Shown here piece by piece: positions 39,635 through 50,858 of a stretch of 64,000 nt of DNA (within the stretch, counting starts at the first letter, position 1; the number at the start of each line of letters is the position of its first letter). The notes under the pieces were generated by a model. It had not been told where the DNA came from. It was given only the letters and a program-made list of their open reading frames with translations, and searched no databases. This stretch comes from Ophiobolus disseminans. Lineage: Eukaryota > Ascomycota > Dothideomycetes > Pleosporales > Phaeosphaeriaceae. The stretch spans positions 342,881 through 406,880 of the forward strand of contig MU006221.1 of the NCBI GenBank assembly GCA_010093685.1, in the 5' to 3' direction. The position numbers and the translations under genes are program-made.

Positions 39635-40382
39635 CTGCAGGTTTGTTAGATGCCGGAACACGTCTCAGTGCAGTCGAAGGACGCTGGGTACCTCGAGATT
39701 CTGTCGCAATGCAGCGGTCTATGTAAAGTGAAGAGGTGTTTTGGGTGATGCAGGGCTCTCACACCCAGAGATGGAGAGGAATTTGTCTTAGCTTTACCAA
39801 TCGGGTCTAGCCGTAGCCGTACGTTCACCACGCGACGCGTTGTGGGGAACGCCAGTCGCTACGCCCTCCAATTACATTTTCCCAGACTCCCGCATCCTCC
39901 GCAAGAGCATATGGTCTATTGACAAACTTCAGCCAATGCGAGATTATTTGGACCAGGCGCATTCGCAGGGCGCGTTCTGACCTAAAACGCTTGAAGTGAA
40001 TTAAATGAAAGCCCTCCTTTACAAGGTATCCGTATTCGTTGTCTTCGGGTCACTACATTGCTATCTAAAAATGATCATGTTGCAGTTACTCATATGCTAG
40101 CAATCAAGGACCTGTCTATGCTCAGATCTCCTACCCAAATCTAACAGAGTCCTGATTATGCTGCGAGGATATACATACTTCGAGAGTTCACCTTAAACTC
40201 CAATAGTAAGAGACGAATTCTCGCAGCATCGTGTGGTGTTGTGATCGACGTTAATCTGATTCTTGGTGTGAGAACAGCAATCAATAGTATCGTCCTCCAG
40301 CATACATTCCCGTCATGATACATCAACTACTCTTATACCTACCTACCTGGGCAGCTTTCACTTAAAACATTTTGACGTTGTG
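39635..40382. other. Intergenic region
   Basis: About 750 bp. It holds the promoter side of the gene starting at 39634 and the 3' flank of the small gene ending at 40383. Nothing further recognised. Confidence 0.4.
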
Positions 40383-40778
40383 TCACGCCAATGCCACCAT
40401 CTCCCTAGGCTCCAAACCCCACTACATCAACCATCAGCCATCAGCATTTCTCCACCCCCAGAAAACAAGCCCACATACCTGCACCCACTCCTCCCGAAGC
40501 TGGACCTCGCTCTTCAGAACGACGAGTTCCAACTCCAGCCTCAACGTCCACAGCAAGTCACTGGGAGACTTGATGTTGAGCTTGAGGTCGCGCTCGAACT
40601 CTCGACCTAGCGCTGCGGACATGTCGTTGACGCGCTTGATGTGTGCTTTCTTTAGGCGCTTGAAGGTTCGCTTGGGATGCTGGTTGATAATGTCATCGAA
40701 GGTGGCGGTGAGGGCAAGCTTGCGGTCGTTATCTGTTGGGCGAGTGTAGGAAATGATTGGTGGGTTGGAGGCTTGCAT
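40383..40778 (-). CDS. Small helical protein, two exons
   Basis: Exon 1 is 40778-40479 (ATG 40778, MQASNPPIIS). The intron is 40422-40478 (57 nt; donor GTATGT, acceptor GATGTAG). Exon 2 is 40421-40383. The product has 112 residues, basic and helical in the middle (RTFKRLKKAHIKRVNDM), with a coiled-coil-like C-terminus ending LREEWVQ, splice, WGLEPREMVALA. The neighbour at 41285-41795 has a phase-0 intron at the equivalent place after LKRKWDK, followed by AGLDPHEL. This suggests the two are related. An LTR-like repeat lies about 150 bp upstream of the start. Confidence 0.65.
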
Positions 40779-40926
40779 TTTGATGGAGATTGGGGCGTAT
40801 ATGGAGATGATATTCCGTGAGATACTATTTGTAGGTGTGGTTGATGAGTGTATGGAATGAATGAGACGTATGAGCGGACACGAGTTGATACAGACGGAAC
40901 CTTTAATCATGCTACGGCGTGTAAAT

Positions 40927-41088
40927 TGTCAGCCTGGCACCTTAGTTCACATGGTACACTGTGGACTGCATAGCTACGTGACTCTTAGTCGCTGGCTTAC
41001 TCATCATGTTGAGTATATAATCGCTCTATGTAGCTCTCTCAATACAACAACCTTCTTCTCACATTTGCCCTGTCTCCCACATCCGACA
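40927..41088 (+). mobile_element. Short LTR-like repeat, family 1, copy d
   Basis: 162 bp, TGTCAGCCTGG...ATCCGACA, with the exact 5-bp target duplication TAAAT on both sides (40922-40926 and 41089-41093). It contains TATATAATC followed by CTCTCAATACAACAACC, a promoter-like arrangement reading to the right. Confidence 0.88.
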
Positions 41089-41284
41089 TAAATCATGTTG
41101 CCGGCGAAGGCAGACAAACTTGCTCGCGCTGGGAAAGAGAGCAAAGGCGCTGGCGCTTCCATCGCCTGCGTTCCTTCCACTTTCAGGACTTTGAGGCTGT
41201 GTGTAACGATCGCAATTGGCTTTCATGCTTTCCTGCACTTCGGAATCTATTCATGCGCCTCAATATTGCTCACTTTCTATGACT

Positions 41285-41795
41285 TCAGGTGCGCATCCCA
41301 ATACGCACTGTGCCCATAGTCGCATGCTCCCAGCTTATCTTCGTGAGTTCATGAGGATCTAAACCAGCCTACATCTAGCATTAGCTACGCATTAAACTTC
41401 CGCTCATGGCTACATACCTTGTCCCACTTGCGCTTCAAGTCCACGAGGCCTTGGTTCCAACTGAACACAATCTGCTCCTGGAAGCGCTGCTCGATTATCA
41501 CAATTGACTCCTTTTGCAAAGAGATAGTAGACGTGGCGTCAAGGTGTCTGAGATCCTGTGTTAGTTCAATTGTGCATGTCGTGCAGGTGGTGTATTGGAC
41601 GTACAAGGCCGTCGCGACGTCTGTCAGAACTTCGAGGAAATTATCGACCAGCGCCTTTTGCATTATTTCGCATTCTTTCGACATAACCTCGCGCTCCTTG
41701 GCGGCGTTGATCCTTGCGTGCTTCTGCGTAGACGAGATGTATGGATTCCAGAGGTAGTGGGCGGAGGAGAGCAGAGCGTCGATGTATACGGACAT
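41285..41795 (-). CDS. Small helical protein, two exons
   Basis: Exon 1 is 41795-41418 (ATG 41795, MSVYIDALLSS). The intron is 41369-41417 (49 nt; GTATGT, branch GCTAATG, GATGTAG). Exon 2 is 41368-41285. The product has 153 residues and is helical throughout, with a Cys pair (TTCTTC) at about 71-76. The C-terminus reads LKRKWDK, splice, AGLDPHELTKISWEHA. Intron position, phase and flanking residues match the small gene at 40383-40778, also on the minus strand, although the N-terminal halves are hardly alike. No known domain. Confidence 0.65.
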
Positions 41796-42345
41796 GGTGA
41801 CTATTGGCGGGGTAGCGAAGAAAATGGGTAAGGGGAGAAGAATGTACCAATCGGGTGGCGTGCTTGCGGAGGGATGGGCGGTGCGCAGCGGAACGAGTGT
41901 ACACGGGTGGAGAGATGCGGAAGGTTACTTGAAGGAGTGATGGCGGGGAAATCGATGTTGATAGAAGAAGCATCGATGCCGGCGTTGTAGTTGTGGGCCA
42001 AGATGAGGTCATGGGAGCTTTGGCAGGTGGAAACAAACTTTCACTGGAGACCAGGTGACTTTCGCTGTGGTTGTAGTGCACTGGAAACGATCAAGCAAAA
42101 TTGACGAGCAGTCCATAATATAAATGCCTGGTGTCGCTATTTACAATCTTTGAAAATTAAAATGGATCTTATTGGTGTATCATGTCGGCGATTAGGGCCT
42201 GAAAAGCAACGCGAAAAGAATGCAATGGAGAAAACAATGCAAGGAACGGAGCCATCCATGGACGCATTTCAAGCCTCTGCGCAACGTCTAACCTGTGTGA
42301 TCTGTCTTTCATCTTTCCCTCTTTCTTCCAGCCGTCTCGACGTCC

Positions 42346-43668
42346 TCAGTCTCTCGTTTTCTTCCGAGCCTCAAGAGCGTCGCTGCCAAATGCGTCAGCA
42401 GCCGATCGCTTGGTGCGTATACCGGAAGGCCGTCGAGTGGCCTCGACAGGACGAGAGCGTGTCTGTGGGCGAGGCGGGGCGGCTGGCAATGCGTTGCCAG
42501 TTGAATTTCGGGTGCCTGTCTGGATGTATGTAGGGCTCGAGCTAGCGAATGAGCCAGTGGCAGGATCGAGCATGTGGACCGGAGGTGTACCAGGCAACAC
42601 TGTCGGCATGCATGGTGCAGTAGGAATCCCGAAGGTCGTTGGGCGAGTAGTGGCTAGGTCGGCATGGCTTGGAAGCAATAGGTGCGCAAACGGATTGCCT
42701 GCTGCATGGCAAACGTTAGTGTTTCATACCGTAAAGAGCAGGAGGATGGAAGACATACCGAGCACTCTAGCAGAGCGATACAGCAAGCCCCAATCTAGCA
42801 GAGAAGCCCTCTCGTCCGCCGAATGAATTGTATCTGCGGCAAGGTCAGCGTGAATGCGTGAGACTGGATCGTATTGAGCCATACTTTGTTCTTCATCACC
42901 CTCGTCAATATTGGCCTCTTCATCCTCTATCGGCACATCGTCATACTCGAAGCCCTCATCCCAATCTTGATCCTCTTCCTCCTCGTCCCAGGCGTCGTCG
43001 TCCTCATCGTCCTCATCGTCCTCATCATCTTCACTAGGATACTCCTCAGAGTCTCCACTGGAGAACCCTCCCTCGAGGTCTCCAGCAATATATAGCATAA
43101 AGTCGTTCGACTGGGTATTCCGGGTATGCTGGGGAATGCCCTCTTCGTCGTTCACGGCGCTCTCGCCATCTCCATCCTCTCTGCCGTAGACGTAATCATC
43201 GTCGTCTGAGTCATTGTCGCTACCGCTGCCGTAGCCACTGTCGTTGTCTTTTGGCTCGTCCTCCTCAGGTTCGGACTCGATGTCGGAGTCCTCTTCGATG
43301 CCCCAGAGCTCCGTCTCCATGTCGTTCATCTCATCATCGGACCTCTCGCCTTCAGCGTACTCGGCAGTCAGCCAAGTGATGTACTCGGCGCGGGTATCGA
43401 AGTCCTCTTCGTGGAGAATCTGGTCGTCGACGTTGGAGTCATTGTCCTCCCACTCGTCGTTGGACTGGTCGTCTTGGTTCCCGCTGTCACTCAAGCGATC
43501 GTCCACATCTTCATCGGTGTCGACGTCTTGCGACTCGTTGTTGTCGATTATTGGGCCAAGAACTCTGTTATAAAGAGCTTCTTCAGCGGAGGACTCCGAA
43601 GCATAGCCCGTGTCTTCCCTACAGAGACGTCCGGCGTCAGTGTGGTCTGGGTAAGTAGAAGTGGGCAT
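42346..43668 (-). CDS. Very acidic hypothetical protein, two exons
   Basis: Exon 1 is 43668-42759 (ATG 43668, MPTSTYPDHT) and exon 2 is 42701-42346, around a 57-nt intron (donor GTATGT, branch CACTAAC, acceptor CATGCAG). The product has 421 residues. About residues 25-260 are Asp/Glu/Ser-rich low complexity (runs such as SEDDEDDEDDEDDD). An ordered helix around ADERASLLDWGLLYRSARVL crosses the splice, and a Pro/Thr-rich tail with basic KRSAADAF and KKTRD follows. Extreme acidity suggests a nuclear or chaperone-like role, but that is a guess from composition alone. Confidence 0.7.
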
Positions 43669-44470
43669 CGTGACCTGAGACGGAGCAAAGTGTTAGTAGG
43701 AGTTGTCGAAGGAGAATGCGAAAGCGATAGGCATCAGAGGGACAGGATGTGTAACTTACGATGGCACTGATGGAAACGAGCAGGTGGACAAGTCCTGTCT
43801 CGAGAGTGGGCCAGGAATCCGGTTCCAAAGATGGCAAGAGAGCGAGATTGTAATGAGTGAGAGCTACCAGAAGAGACACCCAAACTTCAGAGGAGCACGC
43901 CTTAGGTGTTGTCAGTCCGTCAATAGAATTCTTGCAAAAACCCGTTGTGCAAATTCCGGACGGTTGACAGACTGAGCAAGCCGTGGTCAAGAATGGAGCT
44001 CAAGACAACAACTCAAGAACGCTCGTGACTAGCGGCTCATCGCCTGAGTAAGCCAGTGGGTCATTGTTGTTGTTGTGATGATGATATATAATATGACGTT
44101 ATCAGGGTCTATATCGCACATAGCCGACGCGTGGGAAAACCGTTATAAGACTGTTGTGATCCAAGTCTGCTTAGTTATACGAGGGTTTGAGTAGTGATTG
44201 CTCCAGACAAACATTGCCGCTCAGCTTCAATCATGCTCATGGTGTAGAGTGGACAGCAATCGTGTTTGATGCGTGGTCGAGAGAGACGCAAATCGATGCT
44301 AAGTTTGTGAGCACATGTATAATTGTAGACCAGCTTCATGAGTACTGGTAAGTTGCTTGGGTATTGCGACGGACTTCGGTAGCAATCATGGTTCTGGTGG
44401 TAGATTCGATGGACCAAAAGGGATGGGTATTGCAGAAACGCCAGTCGTACATGCTAAAGGTCGAAATAGA
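43669..44470. other. Intergenic region
   Basis: About 800 bp between two minus-strand genes. A TATATAATATG stretch near 44090 may be promoter. No other feature recognised. Confidence 0.4.
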
Positions 44471-45880
44471 TCACGTCGCCGGATTCTTACACCGCTGATG
44501 CGTCGCCCACTTGACGAACCTCTCCTTCTTCCACCCACTCCTCCACGTCCTGACCTTGGTCACGCTGTCGACCTTCCACTCCTGCGGTGGGCTGTGCTTG
44601 CCGAAGCGCAAGCTGCTGCTGAGATGGCACTTGGTTTCTCCATTCTCGTTCCAGTTCTTCTGCTCGACGGACGAGTAGCTCCACTGCATGCAATACTCGC
44701 TGCTCTCGCACGACGCTTCACAGGCCTCAGGTGACTCCTCGCCGTTCGCGGCGTGCCCGTCGTTCGGGTCGTCGCTTTTGAAGAGAATGTTCCAGCGCGC
44801 GTTGGAGGAGTCGGAGGACAGGTTATCCCAGTCGCTGCGGTTGTCTGCGAGATTTTCGGGGACCATGAAGCGGGTCCACAGATCAGCAAAGAGCAACGGA
44901 TTGCGGATGTGGTCTTCTGTGCGGTTCTTTTGGAGAAGATATAGATCGCTGTTCATTTCGGGTGGCACGTGGTGCATCATGAGGACGCGCTCGCACCATA
45001 TGGCTGGCGAGAAAGGGGCGGAGCTGGGGTCGGCGCCGATGATCTCGGGCCATGCGCCGGACAGGCTGAGGTTCAGCTCGGCTTGCAGCACGCTGAATAT
45101 GAGGTCAAAGGCAGAAGTGTGGTCGATGATCTTCTTCTCCCAGTTTTTGATGACATCCTTGCGCTCCTTGAACAACTCCTTCATCGCTCCGTACGACACT
45201 ATGAAGGAGTTTCCACCGGCGGCAAAGGGGTTGGGCACGCCAGACGTCGGAGGGTTGCCGAAGAACCACTTTGTCTTTGGGTTGTACTGCGCCAGCCAGT
45301 CTAGCGTGTTTATCCTGTCCACAAAGGTGTCGTCGTCGACAAAGGCATACCAGCTACGTTCTGGCCTGTACTCCCACGCTCGTGTCATGGCCTGCAGTAT
45401 CTTGTATTTTCCCAGCACTATCTGGACTTCTGCCTCTTCTTGCGGATCATTCCGTTTCAGTATATCCAAAGGTATGCTCTTGCGCGCATGGTCTACCTGC
45501 TGCCGGTATCTCTCCAGCTCTTTGTTCCCGCCAATGAAGTCGGTCGTGAAGCCATACAGGACGTCAAAAACGGGCCATATTCCAACGTTCATTTGAAGAT
45601 CTCCAAATATCAATGTCGGGTCCGTGTCCTCTTCGAAGAGATACGCCAGCGACGGCGCAAGTTTGGGGTAGACGTTTGTAGCCGTCGTCATTATCGAGAC
45701 GACGAGGTGGTCGTGGCCCACGCCGTGCGGGCCGAGGGCGCTTCCGGTCTGCGGTCGCATGCTTGGCGGTAGTTCTTCATCGTCGTAGTATCGCGGCCAT
45801 CCTTTGATCCACATGAAGCCATAGACTACCAGCACCACCAGGAGCAGGCGTCCTGGGCGCGGGACTGCACGGGCGAGCAT
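44471..45880 (-). CDS. Type II membrane glycosyltransferase, GT31/Fringe-like
   Basis: 469 residues, single exon, ATG 45880. A cytosolic Arg-rich start is followed by a signal anchor (LLLVVLVVYGFMW, about 12-24), giving type II topology in the Golgi. The catalytic region includes VVSIMTTATNVYPKL, KYKILQAMTRAWEYRPE, the DxD motif in WYAFVDDDTFV (Asp 182-184) and FGNPPTSGVPNPFAAGGNSFIVS. These are typical of fungal GT31/Fringe-like transferases that bind a nucleotide sugar through a metal. A Cys-containing C-terminal module (CEASCESSEYCMQWSY, CHLSS) resembles a PAN/Apple-like domain seen on fungal members. The product is probably a beta-linked hexose on glycoproteins; donor and acceptor cannot be read from sequence. 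A GTAAGA just before the stop leaves the last codons uncertain. Confidence 0.85.
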   Translation of the reverse strand: MLARAVPRPGRLLLVVLVVYGFMWIKGWPRYYDDEELPPSMRPQTGSALGPHGVGHDHLVVSIMTTATNVYPKLAPSLAYLFEEDTDPTLIFGDLQMNVGIWPVFDVLYGFTTDFIGGNKELERYRQQVDHARKSIPLDILKRNDPQEEAEVQIVLGKYKILQAMTRAWEYRPERSWYAFVDDDTFVDRINTLDWLAQYNPKTKWFFGNPPTSGVPNPFAAGGNSFIVSYGAMKELFKERKDVIKNWEKKIIDHTSAFDLIFSVLQAELNLSLSGAWPEIIGADPSSAPFSPAIWCERVLMMHHVPPEMNSDLYLLQKNRTEDHIRNPLLFADLWTRFMVPENLADNRSDWDNLSSDSSNARWNILFKSDDPNDGHAANGEESPEACEASCESSEYCMQWSYSSVEQKNWNENGETKCHLSSSLRFGKHSPPQEWKVDSVTKVRTWRSGWKKERFVKWATHQRCKNPAT

Positions 45881-46744
45881 CGTCGCTACCGTATGAGGTT
45901 ATTCATCGATGTGATGAGGAAGGAGCGAGTGTGTATGGTCAATCGGGTTGGCAGTCGGAGGTTGCGATCAGGTAGGAGCCATCAATGGCGCATGTGCTGA
46001 TGGTACGGCGTAGCTCAGGAGGCAGCCGACGCGGATTCGCCAAGGCTAGGCCCAAAGCAAGCGATAAGAGAGTTTCCTGGCGTCGGGCCTTGTAAACCTT
46101 CAAAAACGCGCATTGCTGACGGAAGCGGATTCGCGAAATTTTTTCTTTGACACCGCAAACGCCAAAAATGATGTCTTCCGGTCGTTCTCTCCAAGAAATA
46201 GTTGCACGCGGCCGTTAGTGCGTGCATGCTTGGCGTCGTGCGACCCCAGATTTCTCCGAATGCAGGGCGGCGGCAGCGGCGATCCACCCTTCCAAACGCG
46301 GATCCTTCCATACACTAACTTCATGAAAACAGCCACTCCTCTTATTGTACATCATTCCGGCAAATAGCTCAAGCAGTGATCGTGCTTGTTGACTCTACGC
46401 GCAAGCTTAACACCAGCATCTAAGAGATTGTCGCATGGAGGAGCAGCATCACACACGGCATATTCCGTCTAGACGGAAACTGGCTCGATCGTTTGCGGCC
46501 TCCGCCAGATGGAAATTTTTGAGATGACTTTGCATGCGCCCACGGCAAGCCACTTTTCACCATCACATGGCAATAACGTGCTACAGCCCGTCGCTTAGAC
46601 AACATGCACTTAGGGTTGCGCACTGTGACCGCACGACCACTAGGTACGAGAATTCATGTCCTACGCCTAGAGTCCAACAGGAAGCCTGAATATCCTCACG
46701 ATACTTTTGGACGCTATTGGACTTATGACAGAGTTCTGAGATAG
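45881..46744. other. Intergenic region
   Basis: Upstream region of the glycosyltransferase and a stretch of short frames without protein-like composition. No repeat or RNA gene recognised. Confidence 0.4.
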
Positions 46745-47190
46745 TCAGGCCTTTGGAACGTCAAGTACGATACCCAAAATTGCAACACCTGGTGCGACTA
46801 TTTGGTATGCATCAAGATTGAGCCGATTTAGCTTGACGATGCCAAGACGTCCCGACGTCCGCACGTTGATTCGCATGAGCACCATGGTGTCTTCTTTCAA
46901 CAATTTCACGTCCCGTGTCGCTGCTAGGTATGAAACATCGAGGAGAGCCCGTACCGGTACCGCGACTCGGGCCACGGCCAGTCATACCACCCTCTGAAGC
47001 CAACCATATCATATCGTGCGCGGGGAAGGAGAAGCTGCTTTCGTTGATAAAAGCATTGTCGTTGATTCGAATCACCCGCAGCAATGCTCGTTGGTCTATC
47101 CGTGGAGCATTTGTGGTGTCCCGCTGGATAGTTTTCACGGACCTCAAATGTCTCCACCCGCATCTAGTATGAGGCCTGCAATGGCACACT
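46745..47190 (-). pseudogene. Frameshifted open reading frame, unrecognised
   Basis: One frame on the minus strand reads RIDQRALLRVIRINDNAF and AHDMIWLASEGGMTGRG. A second, from about 46975, reads VAVPVRALLDVSYLAATRDV, then LLKEDTMVLMRINVRTSG, to a stop at 46745. Both look like protein and abut near 46970 with a one-base shift and no room for an intron. The fragment may be the end of a decayed gene. No family recognised and no start assigned. Confidence 0.35.
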
Positions 47191-47397
47191 CACTGCAAGC
47201 TGCAGATCTCATCAGAGAAGTTGAGTCATACTATGAACCATTTCCAATACGCAATCGCAAGTACACGCTGTTATCAGTCACGGGTACTGTATATAAATTG
47301 TGTTTCTCTTGCCCTAATGCGTATTCTTCTCTTACCATTGCCCACATCATCTATATTTCACATCTAACTTCTAACCAGGCACTTCTAAATCATCAAT

Positions 47398-48468
47398 ATG
47401 GCCAGCCAATCTATTGGTCAGGCCCAACTTGCTTACCTTCAACAGATGGCTCGCTCCTGCAATTATGGGCCTACCCTGGATGCCCTTCCTCCCATAAGCG
47501 ATTTTACCTTCGAACTGAGTAACGAAGGGGGAGACACACCTGTTCCCCGCCTTTTGGTTGGCGAAACAGCCGATACAAAAGTATGGGCGTTCTTGAGAAC
47601 GATTACATACAAAAAACAAAAGTTTCTTTATCCACGCTTCTATGAACAGGAAAATGGGACTGAAAGGAAGGTTTGGTATACTTTAGCCTTCTATTTAGTC
47701 CAATGACCAACCCGCGACCAAGTATTATCACTGCAACAAAGGCACCTTTCGGCGCTTTTAAGGCCTACGCAGAGAATCCGGCCTTCATAGAGCAGTACAG
47801 CGCGCGAAACAAACGCACAACTATTGCTTACGATACGTTGTGTCTTTTTGTAGTATACCTTTGCTTACTCCACAACGAGTCGGAACAGGTTCTGCCGACA
47901 GAACAAGGTGGGAGTCCAATAGTGAGCAAAGAGTCGGAGAACAACTTCACACATGCCTGTCACGCTCTGGGGATATTCTGTAGGCATCTCCACTACTGAT
48001 GTTGGTGTAACTAACGATGGTAACACAGTCAAGAATCATATCAAATTATCAATTGCCGGTCTCTTGAACCCTAAGCCCGAGGGTAGTGACATCGCGGAGC
48101 TTGCCAGAAGAACCTTTCCAAGGTCTCAAAGTCCAAACGAGGAAGATAAAGGGTTTGTCGGTGACCCAATTGGGGTGAAGCAGTCGATTCTGGAGAAAAT
48201 GAGCACTACTCGACTAGAGCACGAATACGATAAGTCTCTCGACCGACAAGAAGAGTATAGCAGAGTATATAATGATCTTAATCTCCAGTTGGCAAATCTT
48301 CCGGACAACGACGGCAACGATGGGGGCAAGGCGAAGAAGGACATAGATCTTCGTATGGAGCAGCTAAATGAGCGGTGCCAAAGGCATGAGTTGCACCGGC
48401 AACTCGCACTAGTGGAAGGAAATAACGATAGCTATGAATGCATTCTGATAGTTGTGGTTGGCTTCTGA
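47398..48468 (+). CDS. Hypothetical protein, multi-exon, structure partly unresolved
   Basis: ATG 47398 follows a TATAAA box near 47290. Block 1 (to about 47680) encodes MASQSIGQAQLAYLQQMARS and DTKVWAFLRTITYKKQKFL. Block 2 (about 47700-47980), in another frame, encodes APFGAFKAYAENPAFIEQYS and YDTLCLFVVYLCLLHNESEQ. The junction near 47690 is too tight for a normal intron, so it may be a frameshift. Block 2 joins block 3 through a good intron (about 47982-48029; GTAGGC donor, GTAACTAACG branch, AACACAG acceptor). Block 3 encodes KNHIKLSIAGLLNPKPEG and then a coiled-coil region, ending at 48468. No domain recognised. Confidence 0.5.
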
Positions 48469-49059
48469 TTGCTATGTGAGGGTGCTACGGAGGTGTACAT
48501 GATCTGAGACAAGTAGGGCCGAAGTAGGATTGCGTCGGCTCATTGGGCAGTGTTGGGCAGCCAACGTACCTCCTGATACTCATGATCCGACACTAAGACT
48601 AGATCAAGCTAAGAAGCCAGGTACAGAATCCTCGCAGTAGTACGATTCCGGGCAACTTTCTACTGGTTACATAGAAGCTGTATATTTCATAGACTCAATC
48701 TTATTTTGTTACTAGGACTGTCTCAAGAAACTTCGACCAGATACAAATTTAAATGTGATGGATGTTGCAAAGGCTTAAGGATAACTTGCTAGTACTGTCA
48801 TTCTTTAGATTGGTGTAACACCACTTCGAGTAACCATATCCAGAGACCTGAAGTTTTTCCAAGCCATGTGAATTTATCGTTACTCTCCACTTTCACGTTA
48901 TCAGCTGCTAGACTTGGCGAATCATTCCTGTTCTCAGCTTAACGCGCAAAACTAAAGGATAGTGATTTGCCTGGACCGGCGAGCAAAATGAAGCCTGTGA
49001 TGGTTCCGTAGTCCTTTGCCTAACGTATAGAACTATCGTACAAACGTATTCTATCATTA
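48469..49059. other. Intergenic region
   Basis: About 590 bp up to the Fot1 element. AT-rich, stop-rich in all frames; nothing recognised. Confidence 0.4.
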
Positions 49060-49150
49060 AGCTCGGTTGCCTAGTTTGCGGCCACCCCTAGTTTGCGGCC
49101 ACCGTGCGCAAATGCGGCCACCCAGCTCAACACGTGATAACTCAACAACA
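49060..49150 (+). repeat. Left terminal inverted repeat of the Fot1-like element
   Basis: Starts AGCTCGGTTGCC; inverted match to 50769-50858 with a few substitutions (for example GTGCGCAAATG versus GTGCGCGAATG). Confidence 0.85.
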
Positions 49151-49154
49151 ACGC

Positions 49155-50756
49155 TTATATTTGAAACTCTGTACACATAGAGTCTAGAGTACGAGCTGCA
49201 GCTTGAGCTGCTGCAGCCTTTGCAGCTTTCTGAGTCTCCTTTGTTGATGCGCGCGCAACTTGAGCTGCTGCTCTGTCCATCACAGCCTTAATACTCTCAG
49301 CATTACTGAAGCGCTCATTCTGATCAACTCTGACTCGCTTTCTTGTCTGCTTACTCTGAAGTTGCTCTAGTTGATATTTCAAACGTTGATTCTCAGCCTG
49401 CAGTTGAGCTGAGTGCGCAGTTGATAGTGAAATAGCCTTGCCTGCCTTGCCAAGCACTAGACGGGTGCCCTGAGAGAGAGATTCTGATTGCAGTAGCTGC
49501 TGCTGAGCTTGATATATATCCTGAGCTCTCTTTGGGGTTGAGAAGGATAGATCTGCAGGAGATTGAGGCTGCGCAGCCTGTGCAGGAGGAGGAGGAGTGA
49601 TAGGACAAGCAGAAACCTGAGAGGAGTGAATGACTATACTAGGGTTGTATGGGCAGATGCCTGTAGCTCTCCAACCAGCTCGAATAACGCGCTCAGATAG
49701 GCCTGTCTCTCGCGCATGATAATATGCGGATATGAAGCGTTCCTTCTTAATAGGAGCTGCGTCATCAAGGGCAGATAGAGATCTGATCTCAGATCTATAT
49801 CCTGACTTGAGTACGCTAAAAGGAGCCAGGTCTAGAGGCTGCAGGATATGAGAGGTGTGAGGAGGAAGGTATATAGTCCATATCCTATGCTGACGGCAGA
49901 GCAGCATGAACTCAATATCAACGTGAGACCCATGGCCGTCAAGTATAAGCATCCTCCACTGATTGCCACTAGGCTGAGTTTCTGGGATAAATATGCGCCT
50001 CAGCCACTCAGATCCTATCTCATGCGAGGTCCATCCATTCTGAGAGGTAGTATAGAACCAGTCTAGCACTAATTCAGATGGGAACCACGTTGTCTGTAGG
50101 CTCTGTCCCTTGAAGATGACCATACACCTCAGTTTCTGCCCAGTAGCTGAGATTGTCTCAAGGATTGATACCCACTTGCAATCGCCTGGAGTTTTGACGT
50201 AAGTCTTGCGCTTGCCAGCTCGTGCGATCACCTGAGAGTTGGTACATACTCCTAGTGCAATGCCAGTCTCATCCATATTCCATATGTCCTCAACTCTGAT
50301 ATTGAGCTCAATTCGAGTGCGATGGAAGAGCTCTAGGAACGCTTGGATCTGAGCAGGACTCGCAGCCTCAGCTCTTAGGGTGTCAATCGATTGTCCGACA
50401 ATGCTTGCAACTCGAGGTTGACGTGTAAGGAAGGAGGAGATCTATCGCTGGCCGAGAGGCTTGTAGTCGCCGCTGAGCCTCAGTATTTGAGTCGCCATCT
50501 CTCGTACGCGCGCATGAGATGGAGGCAGAGATCGCGCATCCTCCTCGAGTATCCAGTCAACTATAAAGGACTCTTGTTCAGGTGTCAACCGCTGCTGTTG
50601 CTGATGAGCTATTGCGTGTGGAACGCTGCCCTGTAGCCTGCGCTGGATTGAGGTCCGAGGGACTGCCCAAGCCTTGGCAGCTGCCCTCTGGCTTGTAAAA
50701 ACACCAGATTCGAGATCGCGGATAGCACCTTGCAGAGCCTCCTCATGGGGATCCAT
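49155..50756 (-). pseudogene. Fot1/Pogo transposase with one nonsense codon
   Basis: 534 codons in one frame from ATG 50756 to 49155, interrupted only by TAG at 50442-50444. The N-terminus has a psq-type helix-turn-helix (AAAKAWAVPRTSIQRRL) and a CENP-B-like second helix region. The TAG falls in the conserved stretch before FLTRQPRV, at a position usually occupied by Trp (TGG to TAG). The catalytic DDE_1 core is intact: Asp in IWNMDETGIALG, Asp in LILDGHGSHVD and Asp in LQPLDLAPFSVLK. The C-terminus is Gln/Ala-rich coiled coil. It would bind the inverted repeats and catalyse cut-and-paste transposition, but this copy is truncated at about residue 104 unless the stop is read through. Confidence 0.9.
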
Positions 50757-50768
50757 ATTGGGTGCGGC

Positions 50769-50858
50769 GTTGTTGAGTTATCGCGTGTTGAGCTCAGTGG
50801 CCGCATTCGCGCACGGTGGCCGCAAACTAGGGGTGGCCGCAAACTAGGCAACCGAGCT
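50769..50858 (-). repeat. Right terminal inverted repeat of the Fot1-like element
   Basis: Inverted match to 49060-49150, ending GGCAACCGAGCT followed by the TA duplication. Confidence 0.85.

Larger units (their letters stand above)
49060..50858 (-). mobile_element. Fot1/Pogo-type DNA transposon
   Basis: 1,799 bp flanked by the TA dinucleotide on both sides (49058-49059 and 50859-50860), the target duplication of Tc1/mariner-Pogo elements. Terminal inverted repeats of about 90 bp start AGCTCGGTTGCC and include two copies of CTAGTTTGCGGCCACC plus a third partial TGCGGCCAC. They are almost perfect between ends. The interior encodes one DDE transposase on the minus strand with a single in-frame TAG. 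Recent but probably non-autonomous. Confidence 0.92.
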
